Positions 13,751 to 21,744 are shown, counted from the stretch's first letter. The stretch is 25,468 nt of DNA from an uncultured Eubacteriales bacterium (GCA_949745625.1 CATJZR010000096.1:1-25468); one strand, 5' to 3'. The notes: generated from the letters alone by a model not told the origin. Translations and numbers: made by a program.

Positions 13751-15470
13751 TTACAATGTATTCCGCAATGCTTTCACCCGTAATACCATAGTCACGCATA
13801 AGCTCACTTACTGCGCCATGCGATATAAATTCGTCCGGGTATGCAAAGTTTTTGATTATTTTATTTTTATCGGCGTAGAAGGTATTAACCAACGAACCAA
13901 GCCCGCCCGAAAGCACATTATCCTCTACGGTGATAATATGCTTATGTTCTATACCTTCAAGCATTTCGCTGTCCAAAGGCTTAACGAAGCGTGCGTTTAT
14001 AACCTCGACGGCGATATTGCTCTTTCCGAGTATCTGCGATGCAATCAAAGCTTCCGTAATTGCGCGCTCTCCACACGCGATAATGACTGCGTCTGAGCCG
14101 TTTTCCGTCAGCTTTTCCCATTTGCCGTATTTAAGCGCAGTGCGTACTTTAAATACACGTTTGCCGTCTTTTGGATACCTTATTGCAAGCGGGCCATTAA
14201 AACCTGCGCTGAATTTCAGCATTTCCTTAAATTCGTTTACGTCCTTGGGAACCACAACGGTAAGATTGGGAATCATACTGAGAAAAGACAAATCGAATAC
14301 GCCTTGATGTGTTTCGCCGTCCGCACCCGATATTCCCGCTCTGTCAATACACATTGTTACGGGTAAATTTTGACTGCAAATATCTATTAAAATTTCGTCG
14401 AAGGAGCGCTGCAAAAATGTCGAATATACGGCATAATAAGGTTTTAACCCCTCTGTAGCCATAGACGAGCAGAGAATCGTGGCATGCTCTTCGCATATCC
14501 CTACGTCAACGGAACGCTGCGGATATTTTTCAAAAAAGTCGCTGAGACCTAGGCTTGAAGTCATTGCCGCAGTAACTGCAACTATTCTGCCGTCGGATTG
14601 GGCAAGCTGGCAAAGTGTGTCGCCAAGTACCTTAGAGTATTCCGTTGAAACCGAGTCGGAGCTTGAAATCGATATTCCGTGCGTTGCCTCTGGATTTTCT
14701 TCGCAGAACTCGTACCCCTTTCCTTTTTTCGTGATTATGTGTAATATTACTGATTCACGCTTTAAACGCTCTTTTATCTCTGTCAGCTTTGCGATAAGTT
14801 GCTCAAGATTGTTTCCGTCATAAACCCCGTCGTACTTGAACCCGAATCTGTCAAATATATTCGCGTGCTTATTGCGTTTGGCAATATGCTCACTGCTTTC
14901 ACTGAGTAATTCAAGATATTCGTGCATGCTACCAACCGTCGGGGAAATAGACATCCCGTTATCATTTAGTACGACTAAAATATTAGTGTTTAAAAGCCTT
15001 AAACTGTTAAAGGCTTCGTAAATAAGTCCGTTATTAAAAGAGCCGTCGCCGATTACCGCTATAACATTGAAATCCTTTCCCGCAACGTCGCGCGCCTTTG
15101 CTATGCCCAAGGCGGCTGAAACTGAGGTTCCCGCATGCCCCGTATTATAGCAGTCGAACTCGCTCTCTTCTCTTTTTGGAAAGCCCGAAATTCCACCTTT
15201 TTTTCTCAGCGTGTCGAATGCATCTTCACGTCCGGATAGTAGCTTATGTGCGTAGCACTGATGCCCTACATCAAAAACGACCTTATCCTGCGGCAAGTCG
15301 AAAACGTAATGCAGCGCAACCGTAAGTTCGATTGCGCCGAGGTTTGACGAAAGATGTCCGCCATTTTTTAATACGGTAGACATAATTTTTTGCCGTAGAT
15401 TTTCGCAAAGCGTATTCAACTGCGACATATTTAAGCTTTTTAACGATTTACCGCTGTAAAACTGCGACAT
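13737..15470 (-). CDS. dxs: 1-deoxy-D-xylulose-5-phosphate synthase
   Basis: Dxs joins pyruvate and glyceraldehyde 3-phosphate, the TPP-dependent first step of the MEP isoprenoid pathway. The 577-residue protein is shorter than the 620-640 usual in Bacillus. The TPP/metal motif starts at GDGSF (141-145) and ends at LNDN (168-171). The glutamate that activates TPP lies in GICEEHAT, and the transketolase C-terminal domain follows. The early GGHLSSNLG and DVGHQCYAHK motifs with the active-site histidines are present. Start ATG 15470 has an AAGGA Shine-Dalgarno seven bases upstream and touches the oapA stop. ispA, the prenyl transferase fed by this pathway, lies just beyond the OLE RNA gene. Confidence 0.96.
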   Translation of the reverse strand: MSQFYSGKSLKSLNMSQLNTLCENLRQKIMSTVLKNGGHLSSNLGAIELTVALHYVFDLPQDKVVFDVGHQCYAHKLLSGREDAFDTLRKKGGISGFPKREESEFDCYNTGHAGTSVSAALGIAKARDVAGKDFNVIAVIGDGSFNNGLIYEAFNSLRLLNTNILVVLNDNGMSISPTVGSMHEYLELLSESSEHIAKRNKHANIFDRFGFKYDGVYDGNNLEQLIAKLTEIKERLKRESVILHIITKKGKGYEFCEENPEATHGISISSSDSVSTEYSKVLGDTLCQLAQSDGRIVAVTAAMTSSLGLSDFFEKYPQRSVDVGICEEHATILCSSMATEGLKPYYAVYSTFLQRSFDEILIDICSQNLPVTMCIDRAGISGADGETHQGVFDLSFLSMIPNLTVVVPKDVNEFKEMLKFSAGFNGPLAIRYPKDGKRVFKVRTALKYGKWEKLTENGSDAVIIACGERAITEALIASQILGKSNIAVEVINARFVKPLDSEMLEGIEHKHIITVEDNVLSGGLGSLVNTFYADKNKIIKNFAYPDEFISHGAVSELMRDYGITGESIAEYIVNALR

Positions 15471-16070
15471 TTATTTTTCCTTTTTGAATACCGTTAGAAA
15501 TTTGGCAAACGAAAACACTATTTGCTTATTATATTTAATAGCAAAATGCTTGAAAATTGCTTTGCCGCCGACGGTCAAAGCACCAATCACCGCGCTTACC
15601 CCTATCGAAGCTATTATTTCCCAAATATCCCCATCCGTCATTGCCGCAATATAGACCACGAGTGCAGTGCCTGCCGCACCGCTGACTATACCGCATATAT
15701 CGCCTATTATATCGGCGAATATACTGCCGAGCCTTGTAGCGTTTTTACAGAGTGTCACGGCGCGTTTCGAGCCCTTGATTTTGTTAGAAGCCATTGCGTG
15801 AAACGCATCGGGCTGACAGGTAATAATTGCGTTTGCAAGCACGTCGCAACCAATATTCAGTACCAACAGTACGATAAGTACTATTACGCAAATGTAAACA
15901 GGACTGCCCTTTATTGAAATTTCAGTTAAAAAACTGAATAAAACGGTTAAAGCAAAAGATAAAAATAATACGCTAAGACCCCAGGAAAGCCACGGCGGCA
16001 TCATTTTTTTCTTTTGCTTTTTTTTCTTTACGGTTTTTTCTTGTTTTGGTTGTTCCTCTTCTCTGTCCAT
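15471..16070 (-). CDS. oapA: OapA, OLE RNA-associated membrane protein
   Basis: A 199-residue membrane protein immediately downstream of the OLE RNA gene. After a Lys/Glu-rich tail (residues 1-24) it has four membrane segments, about 29-49, 58-80, 123-143 and 148-168. Between segments 2 and 3 lies the conserved FHAMASNKIKGSK segment, and D120-I-I-G-D124 is the DxxxD motif known to be essential in Bacillus halodurans OapA. The family is distantly related to DUF21/CorB-type magnesium transporters and is often annotated that way. Known OapA binds OLE RNA and holds it at the membrane, affecting growth in cold, short-chain alcohols and altered Mg2+. Start ATG 16070 is preferred; the GTG at 16097 lies inside a terminator hairpin. 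It is followed directly by dxs. Confidence 0.88.
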   Translation of the reverse strand: MDREEEQPKQEKTVKKKKQKKKMMPPWLSWGLSVLFLSFALTVLFSFLTEISIKGSPVYICVIVLIVLLVLNIGCDVLANAIITCQPDAFHAMASNKIKGSKRAVTLCKNATRLGSIFADIIGDICGIVSGAAGTALVVYIAAMTDGDIWEIIASIGVSAVIGALTVGGKAIFKHFAIKYNKQIVFSFAKFLTVFKKEK

Positions 16071-16082
16071 TTCCCTTACTCT

Positions 16083-16110
16083 AAAAATAATACGCACTTA
16101 AACGTGCGTA
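16083..16110 (-). terminator. OLE RNA terminator
   Basis: On the minus strand TACGCAC-GTTTAA-GTGCGTA (16091-16110) is followed by TTATTTTT. It lies just outside the closing stem of the RNA and 20 bases before the oapA ATG. Confidence 0.82.
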
Positions 16111-16672
16111 AATTAATGTAATATAGTGGTTTATATTAAATAAACTTTGCGGTTTAGGTTCGGTAGGATTTCCCTCAAGCTTACTTCCCGTCGCCGAAAA
16201 AGCAGTTTCCTTTTAAAAGCGTGAACGCATTTCTGCATAACCGAATCGCCACTGAATCCACACTGTAATCTCTAATATAAAAATCAGTCTAGAAGCTTTC
16301 CTTGACAATTTCCGTTGAGCTTATCTTCTTTTGCAAAAAACAATTTCAAGCGGCAATAGATTCCTCGCGTCTGGCCAAACGCTCGGTTTCGTAAATCCGC
16401 TATCCGCTGTCTTCACTCAAAGCAGGCTACTCTGTACCAAGCTTACGCCTGATAGCAGGTTTATACTGACTAAACAGTCAGCCTCCACGGTAAATGGGTT
16501 AGGCTGCGGTATGCCGTTACCAAGCTCCCATAAACCTTTACTCCCAGCATCCACCCACTTTTGGCAAAGCAAGCAAACACCAGAAACTTCATCGATATGC
16601 CCTTTGACGGTATTTTACCCCCGCCTTCGTTTCAACAGAGATTGACTAGAATACTGCACCACTATATCAACA
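16088..16672 (-). ncRNA. ole: OLE RNA (ornate large extremophilic RNA)
   Basis: A stretch of about 585 bases between ispA and oapA without a credible gene, with all the marks of a structured RNA gene. A strong promoter precedes it and an intrinsic terminator follows. Its ends pair exactly: 16658-16667 with 16121-16130 (10 bp, extendable by a G-U and an A-U). Inner hairpins include CTGACT-GTTT-AGTCAG (16466-16481) and GGTA/TACC (16508-16521). GC content is higher than in the flanking intergenic DNA. Known OLE RNAs are about 600 nt, lie directly upstream of oapA and sit among ispA, dxs, tlyA, argR and recN; all of this holds here. OLE forms a membrane-bound ribonucleoprotein with OapA. The identification rests on context, size and structure; no covariance search was possible. 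Confidence 0.87.
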
Positions 16673-16678
16673 GTAATT

Positions 16679-16707
16679 ATTATATCATATTCAAAACAAT
16701 AAGTCAA
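16679..16707 (-). promoter_or_regulatory. Strong OLE RNA promoter
   Basis: TTGACT (16702-16707), a 17-base spacer and a perfect TATAAT (16679-16684). It starts eight bases after the ispA stop. Predicted initiation near 16672 is five bases before the closing stem of the RNA. Confidence 0.88.
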
Positions 16708-16714
16708 TAGTTAT

Positions 16715-17593
16715 TTAATTAATTCTCTGCCTGACAAAATAAACGGTATCTTTAAGGAATTTCGTATCGCCGTCAAGCGCTTCGAGCATCTTAATGCACC
16801 TGTCGGTATATAAATCGGCGCGCAACTTGCTGTCGCTGAGTCCGTACAGACTGACTGCAGTGTACTTTCCCTCGTTACCGTCCTTACCTATACTCTTTCC
16901 CATATTTTCAAAGGTGCCCTCTACGTCGAGTATATCGTCGATAAGCTGGAAAAGCACACCCAAGTCGTGCGCAAAAGTTTTTATTTCCGAATAATATTTT
17001 CCACCGCTCAGAATACTGGGCACAACGCAAGCCGCCATAATCAGTCTGGCAGTCTTGTTTGTATGTATGAAATTTAAAATATCTTCGTCAACCGCCGCAT
17101 CATTTTCATGCAACAAATCGGCCGACTGACCCGCAATCATCCCTTTGATACCTGCGCAATCGCAGATATATTTCGCCGCCGAAACGTATTCGTTGCCGTT
17201 AAAACATTCATTAAACAGTATCGAGTAAGCGGTATTCAGCAACCCGTCACCCGCCAGTACGGCATTGCCCACGCCGAAAACCTTGTGATTTGAGGGCTTG
17301 CCTCGCCTGAAATCGTCGTTATCCATTTCCGGCAGGTCGTCATGAATAAGGGAATAGGTATGTATAAGCTCAAGTGCGAGCGCGTAATTGATTATAACAG
17401 CCCTATCAATTTTGAGTAAGTCCGCAAAAGCAAGCATCAGCACTGGTCTTATCCGTTTACCCCCAAGCTTTATGCTGTATATGAGGCTGTCCTTTAAAAC
17501 TTGAGGTTGACACACCAGTTTGTCGCAGAATTCCGATAATCGTTCATCTACGACTTTTTGATATTCGGCGTATTTAAAATCAAAATCCGTCAA
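16715..17593 (-). CDS. ispA: Farnesyl/geranyl diphosphate synthase
   Basis: A trans-prenyltransferase that condenses isopentenyl diphosphate with allylic diphosphates to make farnesyl diphosphate for undecaprenyl carriers and quinones. The 292-residue protein has the first Asp-rich motif DDLPEMD (85-91) and the second, DDILD (219-223), in FQLIDDILD. GGKRIRP near 44-50 binds diphosphate. The start is TTG at 17593, supported by AAGGAG six bases upstream and the overlap with the folD stop. The product length (C15 rather than C20) is inferred from family. xseA and xseB, which separate folD and ispA in B. subtilis, are missing. Confidence 0.94.
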   Translation of the reverse strand: MTDFDFKYAEYQKVVDERLSEFCDKLVCQPQVLKDSLIYSIKLGGKRIRPVLMLAFADLLKIDRAVIINYALALELIHTYSLIHDDLPEMDNDDFRRGKPSNHKVFGVGNAVLAGDGLLNTAYSILFNECFNGNEYVSAAKYICDCAGIKGMIAGQSADLLHENDAAVDEDILNFIHTNKTARLIMAACVVPSILSGGKYYSEIKTFAHDLGVLFQLIDDILDVEGTFENMGKSIGKDGNEGKYTAVSLYGLSDSKLRADLYTDRCIKMLEALDGDTKFLKDTVYFVRQRIN

Positions 17594-18438
17594 TTCCTAC
17601 TCCTTAATGCAGCTAAATAAGTATTGTACATAAGCATAGTTATCGTCATAGGCCCGACCCCTCCGGGCACTGGCGTTATGTAAGAGCACTTTTCTTTTAC
17701 CGATTCGAAATCGACGTCACCGCAAAGCCTTCCGTTTTCGTCTCTGTTTATTCCCACGTCGATAACCACTGCGCCCTCTTTAATCATATCCGAGGTAATA
17801 AATTTGGGTTTGCCGATTGCCGAAACGAGTATGTCGGCTTTCAGGCATTGCTCTTTAAGATTTTTTGTTTTACTATGACACACCGTAACTGTTGCGTCAG
17901 CGTTCATAAGAAGCATTGCCATGGGCTTGCCGACTATATTCGAACGCCCAACAACCACAGCGTTTTTTTCCTTGATTTCTATATGCTCGTATTCGAGTAT
18001 CTTCATTACTCCGTAAGGCGTACAAGCGACGGTTGCGGGAAGGTTTAAGCAAAGCCTGCCGATATTACCCTCGGAAAATCCGTCTACATCTTTACAGTCG
18101 GGAATAAGCTTTAACGCCTTATCCGATAGATGCGTGGGCAAAGGCAGTTGAACGAGTATTCCGTTAATTTCGTCGTCTTTTGCAAGTGACAAAAGCAAGT
18201 CCTCAAGCTCACGCTGAGTTGCCGCCGCTGACAGATAATAGGCATACGATTTAATTCCTACCTCTTCACACGCCTTAATTTTGTTGCGTACGTAAATCTG
18301 CGAGGCGGGATTTTCCCCGACAAGAACGACCGCCAAGCCTATTTCGCATCCGGTTTCTGCCTTGAATGTCACAACTTTTTCACGAATTTCCGCACGAATC
18401 GACTGCGCTATTGCCTTACCATCTATAATCTTATACAT
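17590..18438 (-). CDS. folD: Bifunctional methylenetetrahydrofolate dehydrogenase/cyclohydrolase
   Basis: FolD interconverts 5,10-methylene-, methenyl- and 10-formyl-tetrahydrofolate with NADP. The 282-residue protein is standard in length. Catalytic Lys53 lies in YVRNK (49-53), followed by the VQLPLP motif, GRSNIVGKP of the NAD(P)-binding domain and the C-terminal PGGVGPMT signature. Its ATG overlaps the end of nusB by 8 bases and its stop overlaps the ispA start, so nusB-folD-ispA form a coupled unit. Confidence 0.96.
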   Translation of the reverse strand: MYKIIDGKAIAQSIRAEIREKVVTFKAETGCEIGLAVVLVGENPASQIYVRNKIKACEEVGIKSYAYYLSAAATQRELEDLLLSLAKDDEINGILVQLPLPTHLSDKALKLIPDCKDVDGFSEGNIGRLCLNLPATVACTPYGVMKILEYEHIEIKEKNAVVVGRSNIVGKPMAMLLMNADATVTVCHSKTKNLKEQCLKADILVSAIGKPKFITSDMIKEGAVVIDVGINRDENGRLCGDVDFESVKEKCSYITPVPGGVGPMTITMLMYNTYLAALRSRN

Positions 18439-18832
18439 TTTTTCGTTCCCTTATTATTTCCGAAAGTATTCCGCTTATGAATGTCGCGCTCTTTTCGGAA
18501 GAATATTTGGAAGCAATGTTTGCAGCCTCGTTAACCGACACCGCAGCGGGAATATCGTCAAAATACATTATTTCCGCTATTGCTATAAAAAGAACGCTTC
18601 TGTCTGCGGGAAACAAACGAGATTCGGGAAACAGGCGCGAATGCTCGTCGATAATTTTGGCGATTGCGGACTTGTTTTCCGACACCGCGGAAAGAACGGC
18701 GTTGCAGTAATCCACGTCGTTTTTATTGAGATTTTTCTGACCCAATACCGCACGCTTGGTGTCGCCCGCGTCGCCGCTGAACTGGGTTGCAAATAAAATT
18801 TTAAAAGCTGCTTCTCTTGCATTAGTACGCAT
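18431..18832 (-). CDS. nusB: Transcription antitermination factor NusB
   Basis: NusB binds boxA of rRNA leaders with S10 (NusE) and supports antitermination. The 133-residue all-helical protein begins with the typical ARE-A-FKILFATQF segment and ends with the conserved VNEAANIASKYSSEKSATFISGIL helix region, which I recognise across the family. The preceding hairpin would end transcripts from the asp23-like gene, so expression needs read-through or an unseen promoter. Only a weak AAAGG lies 11 bases before the ATG. Confidence 0.94.
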   Translation of the reverse strand: MRTNAREAAFKILFATQFSGDAGDTKRAVLGQKNLNKNDVDYCNAVLSAVSENKSAIAKIIDEHSRLFPESRLFPADRSVLFIAIAEIMYFDDIPAAVSVNEAANIASKYSSEKSATFISGILSEIIRERKNV

Positions 18833-18856
18833 AATTTTTATAACCTTTTCAAATAC

Positions 18857-18886
18857 AAAATTCCCTTAAAAACTAATTTAAGGGAA
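18857..18886 (-). terminator. Terminator after the asp23-like gene
   Basis: A perfect 10-bp stem (18861-18870 with 18877-18886) with a 6-base loop, followed on the minus strand by TTTTG. It lies 12 bases after the asp23-like stop and may attenuate rather than fully block entry into nusB-folD-ispA. Confidence 0.75.
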
Positions 18887-18897
18887 TAACGTAATAT

Positions 18898-19233
18898 TTA
18901 CAATGCCGAATTTTCAGAGAAATCAACGTCCTGGATATGAACGTCAACTTTTGCCACCTTATACTTCGTCATCGACTCGACGTTGTGTATAATAGATTGC
19001 TGAATGCTGAAAGCCAGCGTAGGCACATTATAGTTCGCATCAACCTTTACGCTGATGTCGGCAACAATGCCTTGCTTCTCAAAGCTCAGCTTAACTCCTT
19101 TGTTTTTCGTATTCAATAACGAAACACCGTCCACCTCGTTAATTGCCAACGCGACTATGCCGCTGACAATACCGGAATTGTAAACAACCTTTCCCTTCTG
19201 GGTTGACGAAGAATCGTGTCTGATGTGTGCCAT
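18898..19233 (-). CDS. Asp23/Gls24 family envelope stress protein (YqhY-like)
   Basis: A 111-residue protein of the Asp23 family. It shows the family core: GKVVYNSGIVSGIVALA near the start, the VDGVSLL segment, and the VPTLAFSIQQSI helix region that precedes the conserved V-x-x-M pattern. In B. subtilis yqhY lies just upstream of nusB and affects lipid metabolism together with the accBC genes. Here accBC are absent and the gene sits between spoIIIAH and nusB. It has its own sigma-A promoter and a good AAGGAG six bases before the ATG, so it is expressed separately from the spoIIIA operon. Confidence 0.9.
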   Translation of the reverse strand: MAHIRHDSSSTQKGKVVYNSGIVSGIVALAINEVDGVSLLNTKNKGVKLSFEKQGIVADISVKVDANYNVPTLAFSIQQSIIHNVESMTKYKVAKVDVHIQDVDFSENSAL

Positions 19234-19251
19234 ATTTTACTCCTTATCGTT

Positions 19252-19280
19252 AGTATAACACTTTTTTTTTAATTTTGCAA
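19252..19280 (-). promoter_or_regulatory. Promoter of the asp23-like gene
   Basis: TTGCAA (19275-19280), a 17-base spacer and TATACT (19252-19257), the latter preceded by TGT as in an extended -10. The AAGGAG Shine-Dalgarno follows at normal distance. Confidence 0.75.
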
Positions 19281-19285
19281 CTACT

Positions 19286-19771
19286 TTATACTTGTGAGTA
19301 TACCGGCATTATAATAATATTCAAAGGGTCAACTCCCGCTTCGTCTATAAGGCACTTATAAATTGAAAGCGCGGTTGTCATATCCAACTCGTTTGAATTT
19401 ACGAACACATTTACGTTGTCGGAATCTACGCCGATGGAAACTACGGCGTCGGAAAAGCCCTTAGACTTAATCATAGTTTCAAGCACGAGCTCTTTTTCCA
19501 TTATCTCGACTATTTTCATTTTAAGGTTAACGGCTTCGGTGTGCTTTTCACTGCCCTCTTCGAAAAGCGCAATAACACTGTCAAGCTGAACAAGTTCCTC
19601 GCTTCTGGTTGTCGTTCTTTCGGAACGGTAGGTTGTGAAATAGTTTGCCGAAACTACGGACGAATCTCCGCTTGCGGTTCTGCTTCTTGCAAGAACTACG
19701 TTAAGAACGGCAGTTACTGCAAGCAAAAGTACGAGTGATGACATTACGATAATTTTTTTGGTTTTTGACAT
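19286..19771 (-). CDS. spoIIIAH: Stage III sporulation protein AH
   Basis: SpoIIIAH is the mother-cell membrane protein whose extracellular domain docks with SpoIIQ of the forespore to form the A-Q feeding channel. The 161-residue protein has one N-terminal membrane segment (about 7-29), a charged linker, and a C-terminal ring-building (YscJ/FliF-like) domain from about residue 75, with the KIVEIMEKELVLE helix and a GVDPLNI strand at the end. B. subtilis AH is 218 residues, so the linker is shorter here. AAGGAG stands seven bases before ATG 19771. It is the last gene of the operon; no terminator is obvious. Confidence 0.93.
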   Translation of the reverse strand: MSKTKKIIVMSSLVLLLAVTAVLNVVLARSRTASGDSSVVSANYFTTYRSERTTTRSEELVQLDSVIALFEEGSEKHTEAVNLKMKIVEIMEKELVLETMIKSKGFSDAVVSIGVDSDNVNVFVNSNELDMTTALSIYKCLIDEAGVDPLNIIIMPVYSQV

Positions 19772-19782
19772 ACAATTTCTCC

Positions 19783-20142
19783 TTATACGGTCAATAAATA
19801 AATAGCTATAATTTTTTTATCGATATTAAGTGCCGTCGAAACGGCGTTAAGTATATTGCTTCGGGTCATCAGATTGTTTGCACCTTCGCAAACAATCACT
19901 ACGCCGAGTATTTTTCCTTCGTTCTCTGTAATCATTACGTCGGTATTGCCTACACCCTCGATATTTTTCAAAATTCCAGTAAGCTTTATTTCGGTGTCGC
20001 TCTTTGCGGAATTTACAGCCGAAGACGCGCGCGAATTCTTTCCTTTGTCAATTATATAAACGGTACCGATTAGTATAGCAATCAGTAAAACTACTATGAT
20101 TATTTTTTTATTCTTTTTCACGTAATCAACAACTTTTCGCAT
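19783..20142 (-). CDS. spoIIIAG: Stage III sporulation protein AG, minimal form
   Basis: SpoIIIAG forms the large ring of the A-Q channel in the mother-cell membrane. Here it is only 119 residues, against about 230 in B. subtilis. A membrane segment (about 13-30) is followed by the first half of the ring-building motif (50-72, with LKNIEGVGNTDV), then after only a few residues by the second half (78-118, with GVVIVCEGANN and ALNIDKKIIAIYLL). The long insertion that forms the beta-triangle in B. subtilis is missing. Otherwise the domain reads through without a frameshift. It overlaps spoIIIAF by 17 bases. Confidence 0.9.
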   Translation of the reverse strand: MRKVVDYVKKNKKIIIVVLLIAILIGTVYIIDKGKNSRASSAVNSAKSDTEIKLTGILKNIEGVGNTDVMITENEGKILGVVIVCEGANNLMTRSNILNAVSTALNIDKKIIAIYLLTV

Positions 20143-20560
20143 ATACTGTTATATTTATATATTTCAACTCTTCCAAATATTCATAAATTGTGCTAATTAA
20201 TTCGTTGTTTTCTTCATTTAATTCCACGCTTACGCTTCCCACTTTAAACTGCCCGTCGCCGTAAACCACATTGACCGCGCACACGCACTCCGCGTCGAAT
20301 TTTTCAAGTAAAAGCTTTTCAAGCTGATCACTCTGGTTATCCGAATAAACCTTACAAATATATTGATAGTCATAAAGCGGCGTATCGGCGGAACCCGAGC
20401 TTATTTTGAATATACCCGTTATCGGCTGAATAAGAACGAATATACACGCCATGCGCATTACAAACACTATGGTTTTATTCAGCTTGCCTTCGGGAATTAT
20501 TAGGGAAACTATAACCGACAGGAATATTACCGCCGTTGCCGTGAGTAAATAAATTTTCAT
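20126..20560 (-). CDS. spoIIIAF: Stage III sporulation protein AF
   Basis: A 144-residue member of the SpoIIIAF family, part of the mother-cell side of the A-Q channel complex. Two membrane segments (about 4-24 and 30-50) with a short LIIPEGKLNKTI link precede a small soluble ring-building-like domain (about 70-140). B. subtilis AF is 206 residues, so the C-terminal part is reduced. The ATG overlaps the spoIIIAE stop and the end overlaps spoIIIAG, which supports the assignment by operon position as well as topology. Confidence 0.9.
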   Translation of the reverse strand: MKIYLLTATAVIFLSVIVSLIIPEGKLNKTIVFVMRMACIFVLIQPITGIFKISSGSADTPLYDYQYICKVYSDNQSDQLEKLLLEKFDAECVCAVNVVYGDGQFKVGSVSVELNEENNELISTIYEYLEELKYINITVYAKSC

Positions 20561-21744
20561 ATAAAACTGTTTGCCGAATTTATAATCAACATAATAATAA
20601 GCGAATACATAAACGCAACCGTGAGAAGTCCCGCTATAAAGTATTCGATATCCTTTGAAAGGTCGGAAAGCATTCCGAATAAGGTTTTTTCGCCTATCGG
20701 CTGAACTATGGCCCCGACGAATTTGAGTATAAGCGAAAAAGAAGCGAGCAGTATTATCGGCCCGATAATTTCAAACAGAAGCAAAATCAACCCGCATACA
20801 CCCACCGAGCTTTTTATCAGCAGTCCCGCCGACGTAAGCATGTCGAACCCGCTCGATAAAAAGTTTCCCACTATTGGGACCGAGTTGCTTACTACGTATT
20901 TCGTCGCCTTAAAAAGTATACCGTCAAACAATGACGAGGCAGAACTTTGAAAGGTAATAAAAATACTGAAAACGGTTACCGTAATACCTATTACCCACTT
21001 CATTATGCTTTTCATAAGCGCGGTAACGCCGGTAAACGACATCTGCGTATTAAGCTTTGACATCAGATTGAGAACAATCACGGCTATGGTTGCGGGAAAA
21101 ATGAAACCGCTTATTATTTCCACTGCCCCGCCCGAAAGAAAAATTGCGGACGGCTGATAAATGGCAGCTGAGCTTGTACCTCCCGTTAAAACAGTCAGGG
21201 TCGCCAATATCGGCGTAATTATTTCTATTTGCCTTTTAATACTGTCAATACTTCTTATACAGTCGGAAATCACGCCCGACAGCATAGAAGTTATAATAAG
21301 AATTATCAGTGCGTAGCACGAAAGGTGAACTATCTTTGATGTGGATTTTCCAAGAATATTGCCATCGGCCGAACTGATGACCGCCGACAGCAGTGAAATA
21401 GCAACTACAGTTGCAAACGCCGGTATAAGCGAAATTACATTTTTGAAAAGGACGGATAGCAGCTCGTTAAGGTACCCGCCGTAATCGGTGTTTACATTGC
21501 CGCGTATGAGATATTCGATGATGTCTCTTGCGGTATCGCCGAATTGAAAGAGAAAGCTGTCCTCGTTTTCGTCGAGATATTTTTGCAGCTCGGAAAGGTC
21601 AAGGTCTTCGAGAAGCTGTAAAATATTTTCGTTAAGCTCTTTACGTCCGTCCTCTTCCTCGGCTTGCGCGGTTATTCCCCTAACCGCAAACAGCGAAACG
21701 ACGGAAATTATTAAAATCGCAAGGAGAATTATTTTGTTTTTCAT
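20557..21744 (-). CDS. spoIIIAE: Stage III sporulation protein AE
   Basis: SpoIIIAE is the large polytopic membrane component of the A-Q complex, proposed to act as a permease-like core. The 395-residue protein is of standard length. It has an N-terminal signal segment (1-27), an acidic extracytoplasmic stretch, then about eight membrane segments. The region around TPILATLTVLTGGTSSAA and the FLSSGFDMLTSA loop are typical of the family. The ATG overlaps the spoIIIAD stop. Confidence 0.95.
   Translation of the reverse strand: MKNKIILLAILIISVVSLFAVRGITAQAEEEDGRKELNENILQLLEDLDLSELQKYLDENEDSFLFQFGDTARDIIEYLIRGNVNTDYGGYLNELLSVLFKNVISLIPAFATVVAISLLSAVISSADGNILGKSTSKIVHLSCYALIILIITSMLSGVISDCIRSIDSIKRQIEIITPILATLTVLTGGTSSAAIYQPSAIFLSGGAVEIISGFIFPATIAVIVLNLMSKLNTQMSFTGVTALMKSIMKWVIGITVTVFSIFITFQSSASSLFDGILFKATKYVVSNSVPIVGNFLSSGFDMLTSAGLLIKSSVGVCGLILLLFEIIGPIILLASFSLILKFVGAIVQPIGEKTLFGMLSDLSKDIEYFIAGLLTVAFMYSLIIMLIINSANSFI

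Noticed and set aside
13680..14307. Two plus-strand open frames opposite tlyA and dxs
   Set aside because: Shadows of well-supported genes; no family pattern in the translations.
16071..16097. Longer OapA from a GTG start
   Set aside because: The GTG lies in the 3' arm of the OLE terminator; ATG 16070 follows it and gives the usual size.
16331..16645. Plus-strand open frame of 104 codons in the ispA-oapA interval
   Set aside because: It lies antisense to the structured RNA, has no recognisable family, no Shine-Dalgarno and a composition set by the RNA gene.
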